Of a stretch of DNA of 64,000 bases, positions 33,929 through 42,127 are shown one piece after another. The position numbers and the translations under genes are program-made. The notes beneath the pieces were generated by a model. It worked only from the letters and a program-made list of their open reading frames with translations, ran no database searches and was not told where the DNA came from. Each line of letters opens with the position of its first letter. Positions within the stretch are counted from its first letter, which is position 1. The DNA is taken from positions 42,755 to 106,754 of the forward strand of contig CACFAG010000002.1 in NCBI GenBank assembly GCA_902564235.1, read 5' to 3'. The DNA is from an uncultured Prochlorococcus sp. GTDB lineage: Bacteria > Cyanobacteriota > Cyanobacteriia > PCC-6307 > Cyanobiaceae.

Positions 33929-34183
33929 ATGGATGCACTTACTAGTTTTATAGTTGTTATCATCGCAATTACAATTCAATTCTCTTTATACGCCATAAAA
34001 AGATTGCAGGAACCTTTAGAGCCTAATTATTTGATAGATAAAAACTTGAAAAAAAATAAGAACTACATGGGTAAATTTTGGAAAAATGCCGAAGTAACAA
34101 ATGGGAGATTAGCTATGATTGGTTTTTTAGTTTTGATATTAAACTACGGTTTTTTTGGGTGGATAATACCTGGTTTTATTTAA
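33929..34183 (+). CDS. hli: High-light-inducible protein (HLIP) with extra N-terminal span
   Basis: The 84-residue product carries the chlorophyll-binding helix of the Lhc/HLIP family at residues 55-83: EVTNGRLAMIGF (E55, N58, R60) followed by hydrophobic residues. HLIPs bind pigment and protect photosystems under stress. A second hydrophobic helix (about 5-22) precedes it, making the protein longer than the minimal one-helix type. Stress induction is expected from the family but not shown by a promoter here. Confidence 0.88.
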   Translation: MDALTSFIVVIIAITIQFSLYAIKRLQEPLEPNYLIDKNLKKNKNYMGKFWKNAEVTNGRLAMIGFLVLILNYGFFGWIIPGFI

Positions 34184-34283
34184 ACTATCAATACATTAAG
34201 TTATTAAAGAAAAAAATAAATCTCTCGTTCAAAACAAACTCTCCTTTTAAAAAAAAAATTTTTATTATAAGTAAAAAAAACAA

Positions 34284-34481
34284 TTGAGTAATTCTGATTT
34301 TGATAAAAATGGATTGGACAGCTATGGAATACATTGGCTTCAATATGCTGCTTTTGCTGTCTCTGGTTTTGCTATATTTACAACCTGGGCATTTTTTTAT
34401 GATGAAAGATTCCACAACTTTGTAATGAATATTTTCAGGGTTATTAACTGCAGCGGGTTCAACTGTAATGGAGCATTTTAA
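34284..34481 (+). CDS. Small membrane protein (65 aa)
   Basis: It starts at TTG 34284. One transmembrane helix (about 20-38, LQYAAFAVSGFAIFTTWAFF) is followed by a tail with two cysteines (NCSGFNCNG). It lies just after the HLIP gene and may be expressed with it. Family unknown. Confidence 0.55.
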   Translation: MSNSDFDKNGLDSYGIHWLQYAAFAVSGFAIFTTWAFFYDERFHNFVMNIFRVINCSGFNCNGAF

Positions 34482-34487
34482 AATTCT

Positions 34488-34670
34488 ATGGCTAATCCAG
34501 ATCAAAAAACAATATTAATTGATAATGCTTTTGAGGAAATAAAAAACATTTGTATAAATCTTCAAAAAGATACTGATGCTTCGAATTCAGAACTTAAAGG
34601 GTTACTAAAACTAATAATTAATGAATGGGAAGAAAAAGAAGAACAAAAAACACGTTTTGGATTCAGGTAA
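34488..34670 (+). CDS. Small acidic helical protein (60 aa)
   Basis: It is soluble, with a helical pattern (DNAFEEIKNICINLQKDTD), and starts 6 bp after the 65-aa gene, so the two are likely co-transcribed. No family is recognised. Confidence 0.6.
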   Translation: MANPDQKTILIDNAFEEIKNICINLQKDTDASNSELKGLLKLIINEWEEKEEQKTRFGFR

Positions 34671-34840
34671 AGTTAGCAACTATTTAAGAAGAGACTTAGG
34701 CCTCAAATCATTTTAATATGAACAGATTTTTTACATTTAAAATTTAATATTTATAATTTACATTTTTTAGAATGAAATTAATAAGGAATGAATCTCAAAT
34801 AGAAGATTCATTCCAGATTTAGCATTAGTTTTATCTAGAT

Positions 34841-34882
34841 TTAAATTTTATAATTTAACTCCTCTGGTGGACTGTCAATCAT
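34841..34882 (-). CDS. Micro-ORF (13 aa) with strong ribosome binding site
   Basis: The ATG is preceded by AGGAGGG with a 5-nt spacer. The peptide is MIDSPPEELNYKI. A leader peptide or a chance match are both possible; only the unusually strong ribosome binding site argues for translation. Confidence 0.3.
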   Translation of the reverse strand: MIDSPPEELNYKI

Positions 34883-34964
34883 TAGATCCCTCCTATTCAA
34901 CAAGTTAAACCTAGGACTTACTTATTAAAAAAGTAAATCAGTAAAAATGCTGATTTATTATTTT

Positions 34965-35066
34965 CTAAAATGTTTGAATTAAAGATGCCAATTCTGGTGC
35001 ATCTAATAAAAGTGCAAAAAATGTAAGCACAACTAATAAAAATATGGAAAAGTAGAATTGAATCAT
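34965..35066 (-). CDS. Single-span mini-protein (33 aa)
   Basis: The frame begins MIQFYFSIFLLVVLTFFALL, a membrane helix, then a short tail DAPELASLIQTF. Size and pattern resemble the other mini-proteins in this region. Confidence 0.5.
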   Translation of the reverse strand: MIQFYFSIFLLVVLTFFALLLDAPELASLIQTF

Positions 35067-35166
35067 GCTTCAAAATTACTTAAAAAGAATTTTTTAAGTT
35101 GTATAAAATAATGCTTTGTTTACATAATTAAATATCTCTACCGAGAAAAGTTTAATTAGAGAATAA

Positions 35167-35400
35167 TTAAGATGCTTCAGGGGAAAATATCGTCCTATTT
35201 TTTTGCCAATATTCACAGCCTTTAAGTAAATGATCACCCTGAGGTATGCGTTTTTCATATTTTGGACAGATCAAAATAGTAGCAAAAGTTTCTGTAGTGC
35301 TGTAGCGAAAGTGATTGCAAGTAATACAAATCTTTGTTCGTTTTCGTTTTAGGGTAGATTCTTTTAGATATTCCCATTTTGACGGATTTACCTTGATCAT
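35167..35400 (-). CDS. Putative four-cysteine zinc-binding protein (77 aa)
   Basis: Four cysteines (C25, C28 in CITC; C45; C62) are spaced to bind one zinc ion or iron-sulfur cluster. The rest is basic. The gene starts 3 bp after the stop of the DUF1651 gene at 35403-35693 and so probably shares its promoter. Family not recognised. Confidence 0.65.
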   Translation of the reverse strand: MIKVNPSKWEYLKESTLKRKRTKICITCNHFRYSTTETFATILICPKYEKRIPQGDHLLKGCEYWQKNRTIFSPEAS

Positions 35401-35402
35401 GA

Positions 35403-35693
35403 TTACTGGAATTTATTAGAAACAATTTGCCAACCTCCTGAAATCAACTCATTCCATGTTTCACAAGCACACTCAATAGAATGAAGTCTTGAATTTTTAA
35501 TTTGGGCTGGTTCACCTAATTCATTTGCATAGAAAAGATGAGTATATACTTGTAAGTTATTAGATACAGATTTCTTATAACTCTCAAAAAAAATTAATAA
35601 ACCACTTTTTTTGTTAAACAACCAGCCAGTTGGGGGGTCAATAAGGCTGCCACGATAAAAATAAGTCCGAACATTAGCGACTCCTGAAGTCAT
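35403..35693 (-). CDS. DUF1651-family protein (paralogue 1)
   Basis: This 96-residue protein shares the pattern PPTGWLFNKKSGLLIFF ... VYTHLFYANELGEPAQIK ... WNELISGGW with the product of 37839-38138. Together they match DUF1651, a family largely confined to marine picocyanobacteria. Function unknown. Both copies have a matching upstream promoter and each is followed directly by a different small gene. Confidence 0.8.
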   Translation of the reverse strand: MTSGVANVRTYFYRGSLIDPPTGWLFNKKSGLLIFFESYKKSVSNNLQVYTHLFYANELGEPAQIKNSRLHSIECACETWNELISGGWQIVSNKFQ

Positions 35694-35716
35694 GAAGATA
35701 ATACAGTTGTACTATT

Positions 35717-35745
35717 AATATAAATGTACTACTCGTAGGCGTCAA
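35717..35745 (-). promoter_or_regulatory. Promoter of DUF1651 gene 1
   Basis: On the minus strand TTGACG (35745-35740), a 17-bp spacer and TATATT (35722-35717) form a good sigma-70-type promoter. The downstream sequence TTAATAGTACA is shared with the second DUF1651 gene. The -10 box ends 23 bp before the ATG. Confidence 0.7.
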
Positions 35746-35884
35746 GTATTCCTCTGATGATTATTTAAATAATAAAATTACTTTCCAGAAATAATCAGCA
35801 GTAAACTTCTTATTTGGTAATAGTGAATACAAGTAACTCCTTGAAAAGGAAAATATCATTAATGAGTATCTCCAAAAGAATGCA

Positions 35885-36121
35885 ATGTATCGAAATCCCT
35901 TCTATTTAGGATGGAACAAAGGTTGGTCTTTTTTATTTTTTTTAGAGGGTGGCATTGCAAAAATTGAAGCAAAAGGTTTTGGTATTTCTATTACAACAAA
36001 AGTTGAGAAAGGAGAATCACCCCTAGAGTCTGCAGATAGATTAGTCTCGAAAGAACAAAGGATTAGAAAATCAAGATATTATTCTTGGGTTAAATCTATT
36101 AATGAAAAAACAATAAATTAA
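35885..36121 (+). CDS. Small hypothetical protein (78 aa)
   Basis: It is soluble, basic and aromatic (FYLGWNKGWSFLFFLEGGIA), with a C-terminal RIRKSRYYSWVKSI. No signal. Function unknown. Confidence 0.5.
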   Translation: MYRNPFYLGWNKGWSFLFFLEGGIAKIEAKGFGISITTKVEKGESPLESADRLVSKEQRIRKSRYYSWVKSINEKTIN

Positions 36122-36149
36122 CCAATCCTTAGATTTCTAAAGTAATTTG

Positions 36150-36178
36150 TTGACAGTCAATTTAAAATAGAAAATAGT
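36150..36178 (+). promoter_or_regulatory. Possible promoter before 36191
   Basis: A consensus TTGACA (36150-36155) is followed after 17 bp by AATAGT (36173-36178). The -10 match is weak, and the implied leader is only a few bases. Confidence 0.3.
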
Positions 36179-36190
36179 CATTTATTTTTC

Positions 36191-36448
36191 GTGTCCAATA
36201 AATTTTATGAATGGTGGAAAAACCATAGAAAAGTTGTAACCTACGGGGCTTTTATCATCTTGTTTGGTTTTTATTTATCTCCTGTTGTCAAAGAAGCAAA
36301 ATACAAAAACCAATGTGTTAGGTACTCTATTCAAGGAGCTTTAACTAAATTTAATAAGGACGATATAGGAGAAACTTTACTAGAAGAAACAGGTTTGAAT
36401 ATTGATGAACTAGCAAAGATTGAGGGTTATAAGAATTGCATTAATTAA
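36191..36448 (+). CDS. Membrane-anchored hypothetical protein (85 aa)
   Basis: GTG start. An N-terminal anchor (about 14-32, VVTYGAFIILFGFYLSPVV) precedes a soluble domain with two cysteines (C41 and C83 near the end). It would face the periplasm. Family unknown. Confidence 0.6.
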   Translation: MSNKFYEWWKNHRKVVTYGAFIILFGFYLSPVVKEAKYKNQCVRYSIQGALTKFNKDDIGETLLEETGLNIDELAKIEGYKNCIN

Positions 36449-36479
36449 AAAGTTCGCAAAAATTACGCTGAGTTTTTAA

Positions 36480-36686
36480 ATGATTAAAGGTATGTTTAAA
36501 CTTATTTTATTAATATTATTATTTGGATTTATATCAATAAGTCCAAAAACAAGATATTTGTTTGGCATGACTCTAAAAGAAATTTCTTCATTTCTTTTAT
36601 GGACTGTTAAATATGAAGATAGAGAAAAATGGATTATTGATAAACCAAATTGGATACCTGAGCAAAAACTTAAGCCATCGTATTAA
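36480..36686 (+). CDS. Membrane-anchored hypothetical protein (68 aa)
   Basis: An N-terminal hydrophobic helix (about 6-21) is followed by a tryptophan/proline-containing tail (WIIDKPNWIPEQKLKPSY). Its stop is immediately followed by the ATG of the ligase-like gene, so the two are co-transcribed. Confidence 0.6.
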   Translation: MIKGMFKLILLILLFGFISISPKTRYLFGMTLKEISSFLLWTVKYEDREKWIIDKPNWIPEQKLKPSY

Positions 36687-37436
36687 ATGAAGACTTATTT
36701 AGAAGAACGAATTGAATGGTATGACGATAATTATAGAAATGGTAATGCTTTAATCTCTGATAAGCAGTTCGACCAACTTGAAAAAAATTTATTTAGAACA
36801 AACCCAAATTGTGATTACTTTAAAAAGAAAAATAAACTAGTTTTACCTTCATTAGAAAAGGATTCAATAGATGAATTTTTGAAAGGATTATTAGTAGATA
36901 CCAGATTATTAATTGAACCAAAAATTGATGGTTGTGCTGTTGCTTTGCAATATAGGGATGGAACCTTGGAAAAAGCAATTTCAAGAAAAGGGGCTGACGT
37001 TACTAGTAAACTTATTAAAATCCAAGACATTCCCAATAATCTTCCTTTACGAGGAGCTCTTCAAGTTAGAGGTGAATTATATGCACCCAACCAAAGTCCA
37101 AATATCTCCCAGAGAATCGCTTCTGGATTTCTAAGAGCAAAAGAAGGATTTTCTGAAAGTCTTAGCTTCTGCGCATTTCAAATACTTAATTCAACACTTA
37201 ACCAATATGAGTCCAAAAAGAGCCTTTCAAAGCTGGGATTCACGATCCCTCAGGATATTTCATGCAATTTTACGAGCCAAGTTGAAGTATTTAGAAAACG
37301 ATGGCTAGAAGGGAAGCTTTTTAGTAACTATCCAACAGATGGAATAGTAGTAAAAATAAATTCTAGAAAATTACAATTGATTAGAGAAAAATCAAATTTA
37401 GATTATCCTTATTGGCAAGTGGCAATAAAACGTTAA
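36687..37436 (+). CDS. NAD-type DNA ligase reduced to the adenylation domain
   Basis: This 249-residue protein matches only the N-terminal Ia/Ib region of LigA: ISDKQFDQL (24-32, NAD-binding Ia), motif I EPKIDG with K79, R100, RGE at 128-130, DGIVVKI with K223, and final K248 in WQVAIKR. The OB fold, zinc finger, helix-hairpin-helix and BRCT domains of the roughly 670-residue LigA are absent. All catalytic motifs are present, so self-adenylation is plausible but nick sealing is doubtful. It could be a specialised RNA/DNA enzyme or a maintained fragment. The reading frame is clean, not decayed. Confidence 0.85.
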   Translation: MKTYLEERIEWYDDNYRNGNALISDKQFDQLEKNLFRTNPNCDYFKKKNKLVLPSLEKDSIDEFLKGLLVDTRLLIEPKIDGCAVALQYRDGTLEKAISRKGADVTSKLIKIQDIPNNLPLRGALQVRGELYAPNQSPNISQRIASGFLRAKEGFSESLSFCAFQILNSTLNQYESKKSLSKLGFTIPQDISCNFTSQVEVFRKRWLEGKLFSNYPTDGIVVKINSRKLQLIREKSNLDYPYWQVAIKR

Positions 37437-37549
37437 TGGAATTAATGCAAAAGATTTTTCCTCTTTGGCATATTTACTTGGATATGTTTTTGGTTGGCTT
37501 TGCAACTTATGGTTATCTAAGAATTAAGAAAAAAATAAAAACTAAATAA
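37436..37549 (+). CDS. Small membrane protein coupled to the ligase-like gene (37 aa)
   Basis: The frame begins MELMQKIFPLWHIYLDMFLV and has one hydrophobic helix with a strongly basic tail. Its ATG overlaps the stop of the ligase-like gene (TAATG), which implies coupled translation. Confidence 0.5.
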   Translation: MELMQKIFPLWHIYLDMFLVGFATYGYLRIKKKIKTK

Positions 37550-37559
37550 AGTTTTTAAA

Positions 37560-37712
37560 TCATCCTTGGTCCTCAAGCATGGATTTAAGTTGTTCGGTAT
37601 CTAATTGTTCAAGATAATTTCTCATTGCCAACCAAGATCTTCTGCTTTCTAACTTTCCACTTTGCTTAAATAAATTTGCGGAAACTTGATCTATCAATTC
37701 TTTATGAGTCAT
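37560..37712 (-). CDS. Small helical protein (50 aa)
   Basis: I choose the start at MTHKELIDQVSANLFKQSGK (37712) over an upstream in-frame ATG, because it overlaps the preceding gene only slightly. The product is helical and ends LKSMLEDQG. It is third in the unit headed by the second DUF1651 gene. Confidence 0.55.
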   Translation of the reverse strand: MTHKELIDQVSANLFKQSGKLESRRSWLAMRNYLEQLDTEQLKSMLEDQG

Positions 37713-37842
37713 ATTTATATTCTTCATCGAGTTCAATAACAACACCATTAAAAAATTCTGCTAATAATTTTGATGGGTCTTGTATAGATATCTTTCTATC
37801 AGCTTTTGATAGTTTCTTTTTGATTGGATTTAAGTTAGTCAT
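37702..37842 (-). CDS. Small hypothetical protein (46 aa)
   Basis: The frame begins MTNLNPIKKKLSKADRKISI and ends in an acidic tail. Its ATG overlaps the DUF1651 stop (ATGA) and its 3' end overlaps the next start by 11 bp, so all three genes appear translationally coupled. Confidence 0.55.
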   Translation of the reverse strand: MTNLNPIKKKLSKADRKISIQDPSKLLAEFFNGVVIELDEEYKYDS

Positions 37843-38138
37843 ACTGATTCAGGTAATTCAAGTTCTTCAAAAGTCCAACCTTCTAATTGAAGGTCATGCC
37901 ATTTATCCCAAGCATTATCCAAATACATTTGAGTTGATGATTTAATTGCCATTGGCTCACCAAGATCATTTGCATAATATGTATGAGCAAAAATTCTCAT
38001 ACTATTTCTTGGAGATTTTTTATTCCTTGTAAATAAAATTAGTCTGCTGCGGTCTGGGCTAAGCAACCAACCACTTGGGGACTCATTACGATAACCGTAA
38101 GAAAAATTAGTCCAAACATTAGCTCCTCCTAAAGTCAT
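37839..38138 (-). CDS. DUF1651-family protein (paralogue 2)
   Basis: The 99-residue product shares SPSGWLLSPDRSRLILF ... IFAHTYYANDLGEPMAIK ... WHDLQLEGW with the product of 35403-35693, about 2.4 kb away. The two copies have the same strand, the same position after a matching promoter and different downstream genes, so duplication with retention of regulation is likely. Function unknown. Confidence 0.8.
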   Translation of the reverse strand: MTLGGANVWTNFSYGYRNESPSGWLLSPDRSRLILFTRNKKSPRNSMRIFAHTYYANDLGEPMAIKSSTQMYLDNAWDKWHDLQLEGWTFEELELPESV

Positions 38139-38163
38139 TAATTAGTAATACATATGTACTATT

Positions 38164-38193
38164 AATATAAATACATTAGAAATGGATCGTCAA
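38164..38193 (-). promoter_or_regulatory. Promoter of DUF1651 gene 2
   Basis: TTGACG (38193-38188), an 18-bp spacer and TATATT (38169-38164) are followed by TAATAGTACA. It is the same arrangement as before the first DUF1651 gene, with the flanking AATACTTGACG also identical. Confidence 0.7.
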
Positions 38194-38299
38194 GTATTTT
38201 GGCAAATAAATTATTTACACTGATAGAGAATAAAAACAGCTCAGTTATTCCAAAAAATAAAATACCCACCAAAAGCCTGTTTTAGCAAGCATTTTGATA

Positions 38300-38480
38300 G
38301 GTAACACCGGATCCCCGTCAGTTCTCTGCTGCATCGACCTGGAAATGCCAGAAGAGGATTCAAAGTGGGCTTTCGTTTCCGATTACAAGATCGGTTTACT
38401 ACCGCATCACGACAGTCTCCTCATGTCGAAAGAGAGTCAGATCAGAGCACATAAAGAAGAACTTAACCAAAGATCCAGTA
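38300..38480 (+). ncRNA. ssrS: Probable 6S RNA (Yfr7/SsaA type)
   Basis: A sharply GC-richer stretch in AT-rich DNA lies beside purK, where cyanobacterial 6S RNA genes are known to lie. The near-end segments GTTCTCTG and CAGAGCAC can pair with one mismatch to form a closing stem, CCGAT/ATCGG forms an internal hairpin, and CTTTCG/CGAAAG can pair around it. TTCTCTG near the 5' side also resembles E. coli 6S. Ends are approximate. The 81-codon frame across it (38294-38539) has atypical codon use and is rejected. Strand is inferred from the stem match. Confidence 0.6.
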
Positions 38481-38501
38481 ATCTAACTCTAACTTATTTT
38501 T

Positions 38502-39692
38502 TTATGCATTTGGAGATGGCCAAATGTCTCTTACCATAGTTAATAAAATTTGAGCTTCATCATATCTTTCTGAATGCGTTTTACCATTTAATAAAAATGT
38601 GATGTGAGCCATTTTTCTTCCCAGAATTTCTCGAGATTTGCCATAACAATGAATATTAGAACCCTCAATTTCAGATAACATTTTGACTCTTGTTTCCATT
38701 GAGATTGGGAAATTTTTTTTTAATCCCAGTAGATTTATCATAATTGCACCTTTACAGTTCATTTTAATTTCTGGTGGCATTATCCCAGAAGAAATACAAA
38801 CATATTGATCAAACTGACTTGAAGTACAAGCTTCAATAGAGAAATGAGCTGAATTATGTGTTCTAGGAGCTATTTCATTAATTAAAAGACCATTATCCCC
38901 ATAGAAGAATTCAACAGCTAAAACTCCAACGTAATTAAGTTCATTGACTATTGAAGAGAAAATATTTATTGCAAATAAGTTCAAGTCATATTCATTTGTT
39001 CCAGGTGCAAGAACCCAATCACAAACATGGTTTGATTGGAATGTCTCAACGATTGGAAAGAATCTTATCTTACCAGTCCTATCTCTCGAGCCAACAAGAG
39101 CCATTTCTTTTTCATACTCTATCCATTCTTCTATTAACCATTCATCAGAATTATTCTCTATTAAAAAAGAATTTAAATCTTCTTTTGTCTTTATTTTTTT
39201 GTTCCCTTTACCGTCATATCCACCTTTATTTGATTTTGCCATTAGAGGAAAAGTCCAATTATTGATTTCCTCATCCGAGAGATTTTTAAAATCTTCAATA
39301 CTTATCCATTTTGGACAGGGAATATTCATTCTATCTATTAATTTTTTTTGAGAAAACCTATCTACTAATGGCTTAATTGCATTAAGGCTTGGAACAAAAA
39401 TATCGTTATTACCAAGTAAATTTAATTTATCAATTTTTATCCATTCATTTTCAAAAATTATTTTTTCACACTCATTAATTAATGATTTATTACCTCTTAT
39501 CTTTAAAGGATCAGCTTCTATGACATGATCTGCTTTTAAAGCAGCAGGATCATTACAAGATTTTGTTTGCACACATACTTCTAGATCTCTTTTTTTTGCT
39601 GCCTCAGTTAACATCAAAGCCAGTTGACCACCTCCAATTATTCCTAGGGAATAATTTTTCTTAATATCTTTTATATTTTTTTTAAAACTCAT
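38502..39692 (-). CDS. purK: N5-carboxyaminoimidazole ribonucleotide synthase
   Basis: This 396-residue ATP-grasp enzyme converts aminoimidazole ribonucleotide, bicarbonate and ATP to N5-CAIR in purine synthesis. It has LGIIGGGQLALML at the N terminus, the ATP-grasp loop KSNKGGYDGKGN, the acidic metal site AVEFFYGDNGLLINEIAPR and TRTHNSAHFSIEA-type PurK signature (PRTHNSAHFSIEACTSSQFDQY). Full length, monocistronic, convergent with the probable 6S RNA and divergent from aroB. Confidence 0.95.
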   Translation of the reverse strand: MSFKKNIKDIKKNYSLGIIGGGQLALMLTEAAKKRDLEVCVQTKSCNDPAALKADHVIEADPLKIRGNKSLINECEKIIFENEWIKIDKLNLLGNNDIFVPSLNAIKPLVDRFSQKKLIDRMNIPCPKWISIEDFKNLSDEEINNWTFPLMAKSNKGGYDGKGNKKIKTKEDLNSFLIENNSDEWLIEEWIEYEKEMALVGSRDRTGKIRFFPIVETFQSNHVCDWVLAPGTNEYDLNLFAINIFSSIVNELNYVGVLAVEFFYGDNGLLINEIAPRTHNSAHFSIEACTSSQFDQYVCISSGIMPPEIKMNCKGAIMINLLGLKKNFPISMETRVKMLSEIEGSNIHCYGKSREILGRKMAHITFLLNGKTHSERYDEAQILLTMVRDIWPSPNA

Positions 39693-39817
39693 AGCATGAT
39701 TTTATTACCATTTGTAATTCTTAACAACTGAATTCTTAAGAATCTAGAGCTTAGATTTTGCTAATATATAAAATATTTAATACCAAATATTTATAAATTT
39801 TTACTAGGTAATCAATT

Positions 39818-40909
39818 GTGAATAAGAGAAAAATATTAGTCCCATTAGGTGATAAGTCATACGAAGTAAATCTAGAAGCAGGGATACTGAATAATATCAG
39901 CGAAGAACTTTTAAAAATTGGAATAACAAAGAATAGAAAAATACTTGTGATTTCAAATGAAGAGATATCAAATTTGTATGGAGAAAAATTTTTAAATAAT
40001 TTAAAAGATAATAAATTTCAGGCCAAAATGTTCCTTATCAAGGCTGGAGAATCATATAAAAACTTAAAAACCTTAAGTGAAATATATGATGTAGCATTTG
40101 AATTTGGCTTAGATAGAAATTCAATAATTATTGCCCTTGGAGGAGGAATTGTTGGAGATGTAAGTGGTTTTGCAGCTGCGACTTGGCTGAGAGGTATCGA
40201 ATATATTCAGATTCCAACAACATTATTATCAATGGTTGATTCATCTGTGGGAGGAAAAACAGGAGTAAATCATCCAAAAGGAAAGAATTTAATTGGAGCT
40301 TTCAATCAACCTAAAGCAGTTTTTATTGATCCAGAAACTTTAAAAAGTTTACCCAAAAGAGAATTTAGTGCAGGCATGGCCGAAGTAATAAAATACGGAG
40401 TAATAAGAGATAAAGAACTTTTCGAATACTTAGAAATTGAAAAAAACAAAAATGAACTTATAAATCTCAAAAATGAATATCTAATTAAAATAATTAATAG
40501 TTCAATTAAAACAAAGTCTCATATTGTTTCTCAAGACGAACATGAAAATGGTGTTAGAGCAATATTGAATTATGGTCATTCTTTTGGTCACGTTATTGAA
40601 AATTTATGTGGATACGGCAAATTTCTACATGGTGAGGCAATATCAATTGGTATGAATATTGCGGGGGAAATAGCAATTGAGAAAGGGTTATGGTCTAAAG
40701 AAGAATTAGAGAGACAGAAGAATCTTTTGAAGAGTTACGATCTTCCTACGGAGATCCCCAAAATAAATAAAGAAGATGTTCTATTAATACTTATGGGCGA
40801 TAAAAAAGTTCGTGATGGCAAAATGAGATTTATATTACCGAAAGAAATTGGTGCTGTTGATATATATGATGACGTTGAAGATTCATTATTTTTAAAGTTT
40901 TTTTCTTAA
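39818..40909 (+). CDS. aroB: 3-dehydroquinate synthase
   Basis: The 363-residue product carries out the second step of the shikimate pathway (DAHP to 3-dehydroquinate). NAD-binding [43 protein letters not shown], and zinc ligands in HSFGHVIE and HGEAISIG are all present. GTG start at 39818. Length is typical. It overlaps the end of the convergent methyltransferase gene by 4 bp. Confidence 0.96.
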   Translation: MNKRKILVPLGDKSYEVNLEAGILNNISEELLKIGITKNRKILVISNEEISNLYGEKFLNNLKDNKFQAKMFLIKAGESYKNLKTLSEIYDVAFEFGLDRNSIIIALGGGIVGDVSGFAAATWLRGIEYIQIPTTLLSMVDSSVGGKTGVNHPKGKNLIGAFNQPKAVFIDPETLKSLPKREFSAGMAEVIKYGVIRDKELFEYLEIEKNKNELINLKNEYLIKIINSSIKTKSHIVSQDEHENGVRAILNYGHSFGHVIENLCGYGKFLHGEAISIGMNIAGEIAIEKGLWSKEELERQKNLLKSYDLPTEIPKINKEDVLLILMGDKKVRDGKMRFILPKEIGAVDIYDDVEDSLFLKFFS

Positions 40910-42096
40910 CGCAAACAGATTGAATTTATATTCATTCTCTTCTCATTAAATTTTTTAAAAACAAACCACTTAAAATCACCTAAACAAACAGGATCAACGA
41001 GCCTAAGTAAAGCCTCTCTTCTAAGAAGGGCATTTGATAAATCCTCTTTAATTTCTCTCTGAATCCCATAAAGTCTCTCTGCTAATCCAAGTGCCAGCAA
41101 AGCCTCTCCTTGTTTAGTTATTCCAACAGTATCAAATCCAAGAGTCTCAGCATCATTAATTAAAGTTTCTATGCAAACATGAGATGTTAAATCGCAATTT
41201 CCAGGAGAATCTAAGACATTATTCCTCATTTTTTGATTTTCATAAGAAACTATCGTCCCATCAGAATTCTTGGAGGTGTAGTATTTTTTGGTTTCTTTAG
41301 CGTAATCAATTATCAATAAAATACCATTATTAATTTTTTGATAAATAGCTTTTAACCATTTCGAGTTATCTATATGCCATTCTGTCGTCCATCCTTCAAG
41401 AGCATCTTCAGGCGGAATATTGATTCCCAACTCACTTTTAGCAAGTTTAATACTTTTTCTCAATTCACTTGTAATTGGCATTTCATCAAAATATAATTTA
41501 TGAGATTTTTTGTCTATAGAAACTGCTTGTCGAAGTAATTTTCCTTTTGAGAAGGTTATTCTCTCTACTGGCAAAGCATCCAAAACCTCATTTGCAAGAA
41601 CTATTCCATTAATATTATTTTCCTCTACTTCTTCCAAACCTTTCCATAAAATATCAATGCCTAAGTTTAAAAATTCTTCCAATTTATTTTTTTGTTTTTC
41701 TACCATCCCTTCATTAGGTTCAATAATTAAAAAAGAAACTCCTTTCAAAAAATTCTTGTTTTTTTCTAAAAAATACTTAATTAATCCACTCATAAAGCTT
41801 CCATCTCCTGCTCCAAATTCAATTACAGCTAATTTCTGATTAGATAAAAAACTATTTTTGAACTGAATCAACCAATCTTCTATTTGTTTACCAACCAAAA
41901 AAGCAAAATCATCAGATAGAGAGGGTGATGTGACAAAATCTCCTCGAACGCCTAACTCAGCTTTACCGCTGCCGTAATAACCATTAATAGGATCATTTAA
42001 TGCGAAATTCATAAAGTCATAAAAACTTATAGTCCCTCCCATTTTTATTATTTTTTTTACTAACCAATCTGGATTATTCGCGGGTAAGCTATTCAT
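40906..42096 (-). CDS. SAM-dependent methyltransferase, MidA/NDUFAF7 family
   Basis: This 396-residue protein has the family N terminus [25 protein letters not shown]-binding [12 protein letters not shown], and [11 protein letters not shown]. Mitochondrial NDUFAF7 methylates an arginine of a complex I subunit; cyanobacterial homologues may act on the related NDH-1 complex, but that is inference. The gene is convergent with aroB. Confidence 0.88.
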   Translation of the reverse strand: MNSLPANNPDWLVKKIIKMGGTISFYDFMNFALNDPINGYYGSGKAELGVRGDFVTSPSLSDDFAFLVGKQIEDWLIQFKNSFLSNQKLAVIEFGAGDGSFMSGLIKYFLEKNKNFLKGVSFLIIEPNEGMVEKQKNKLEEFLNLGIDILWKGLEEVEENNINGIVLANEVLDALPVERITFSKGKLLRQAVSIDKKSHKLYFDEMPITSELRKSIKLAKSELGINIPPEDALEGWTTEWHIDNSKWLKAIYQKINNGILLIIDYAKETKKYYTSKNSDGTIVSYENQKMRNNVLDSPGNCDLTSHVCIETLINDAETLGFDTVGITKQGEALLALGLAERLYGIQREIKEDLSNALLRREALLRLVDPVCLGDFKWFVFKKFNEKRMNINSICLR

Positions 42097-42127
42097 CGGC
42101 GAAAATATTAAAAGAAAGAACTTATTT

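Noticed and set aside
22000..38200. Prophage or insertion element in the small-gene region
   Set aside because: No integrase, transposase, terminal repeats or phage structural genes are visible; the region is an accessory island without an obvious mobile element.
38294..38539. An 81-codon plus-strand frame beside purK
   Set aside because: Base composition and codon use differ sharply from all neighbours, it overlaps the purK end, and the region folds like 6S RNA. Treated as a noncoding RNA.
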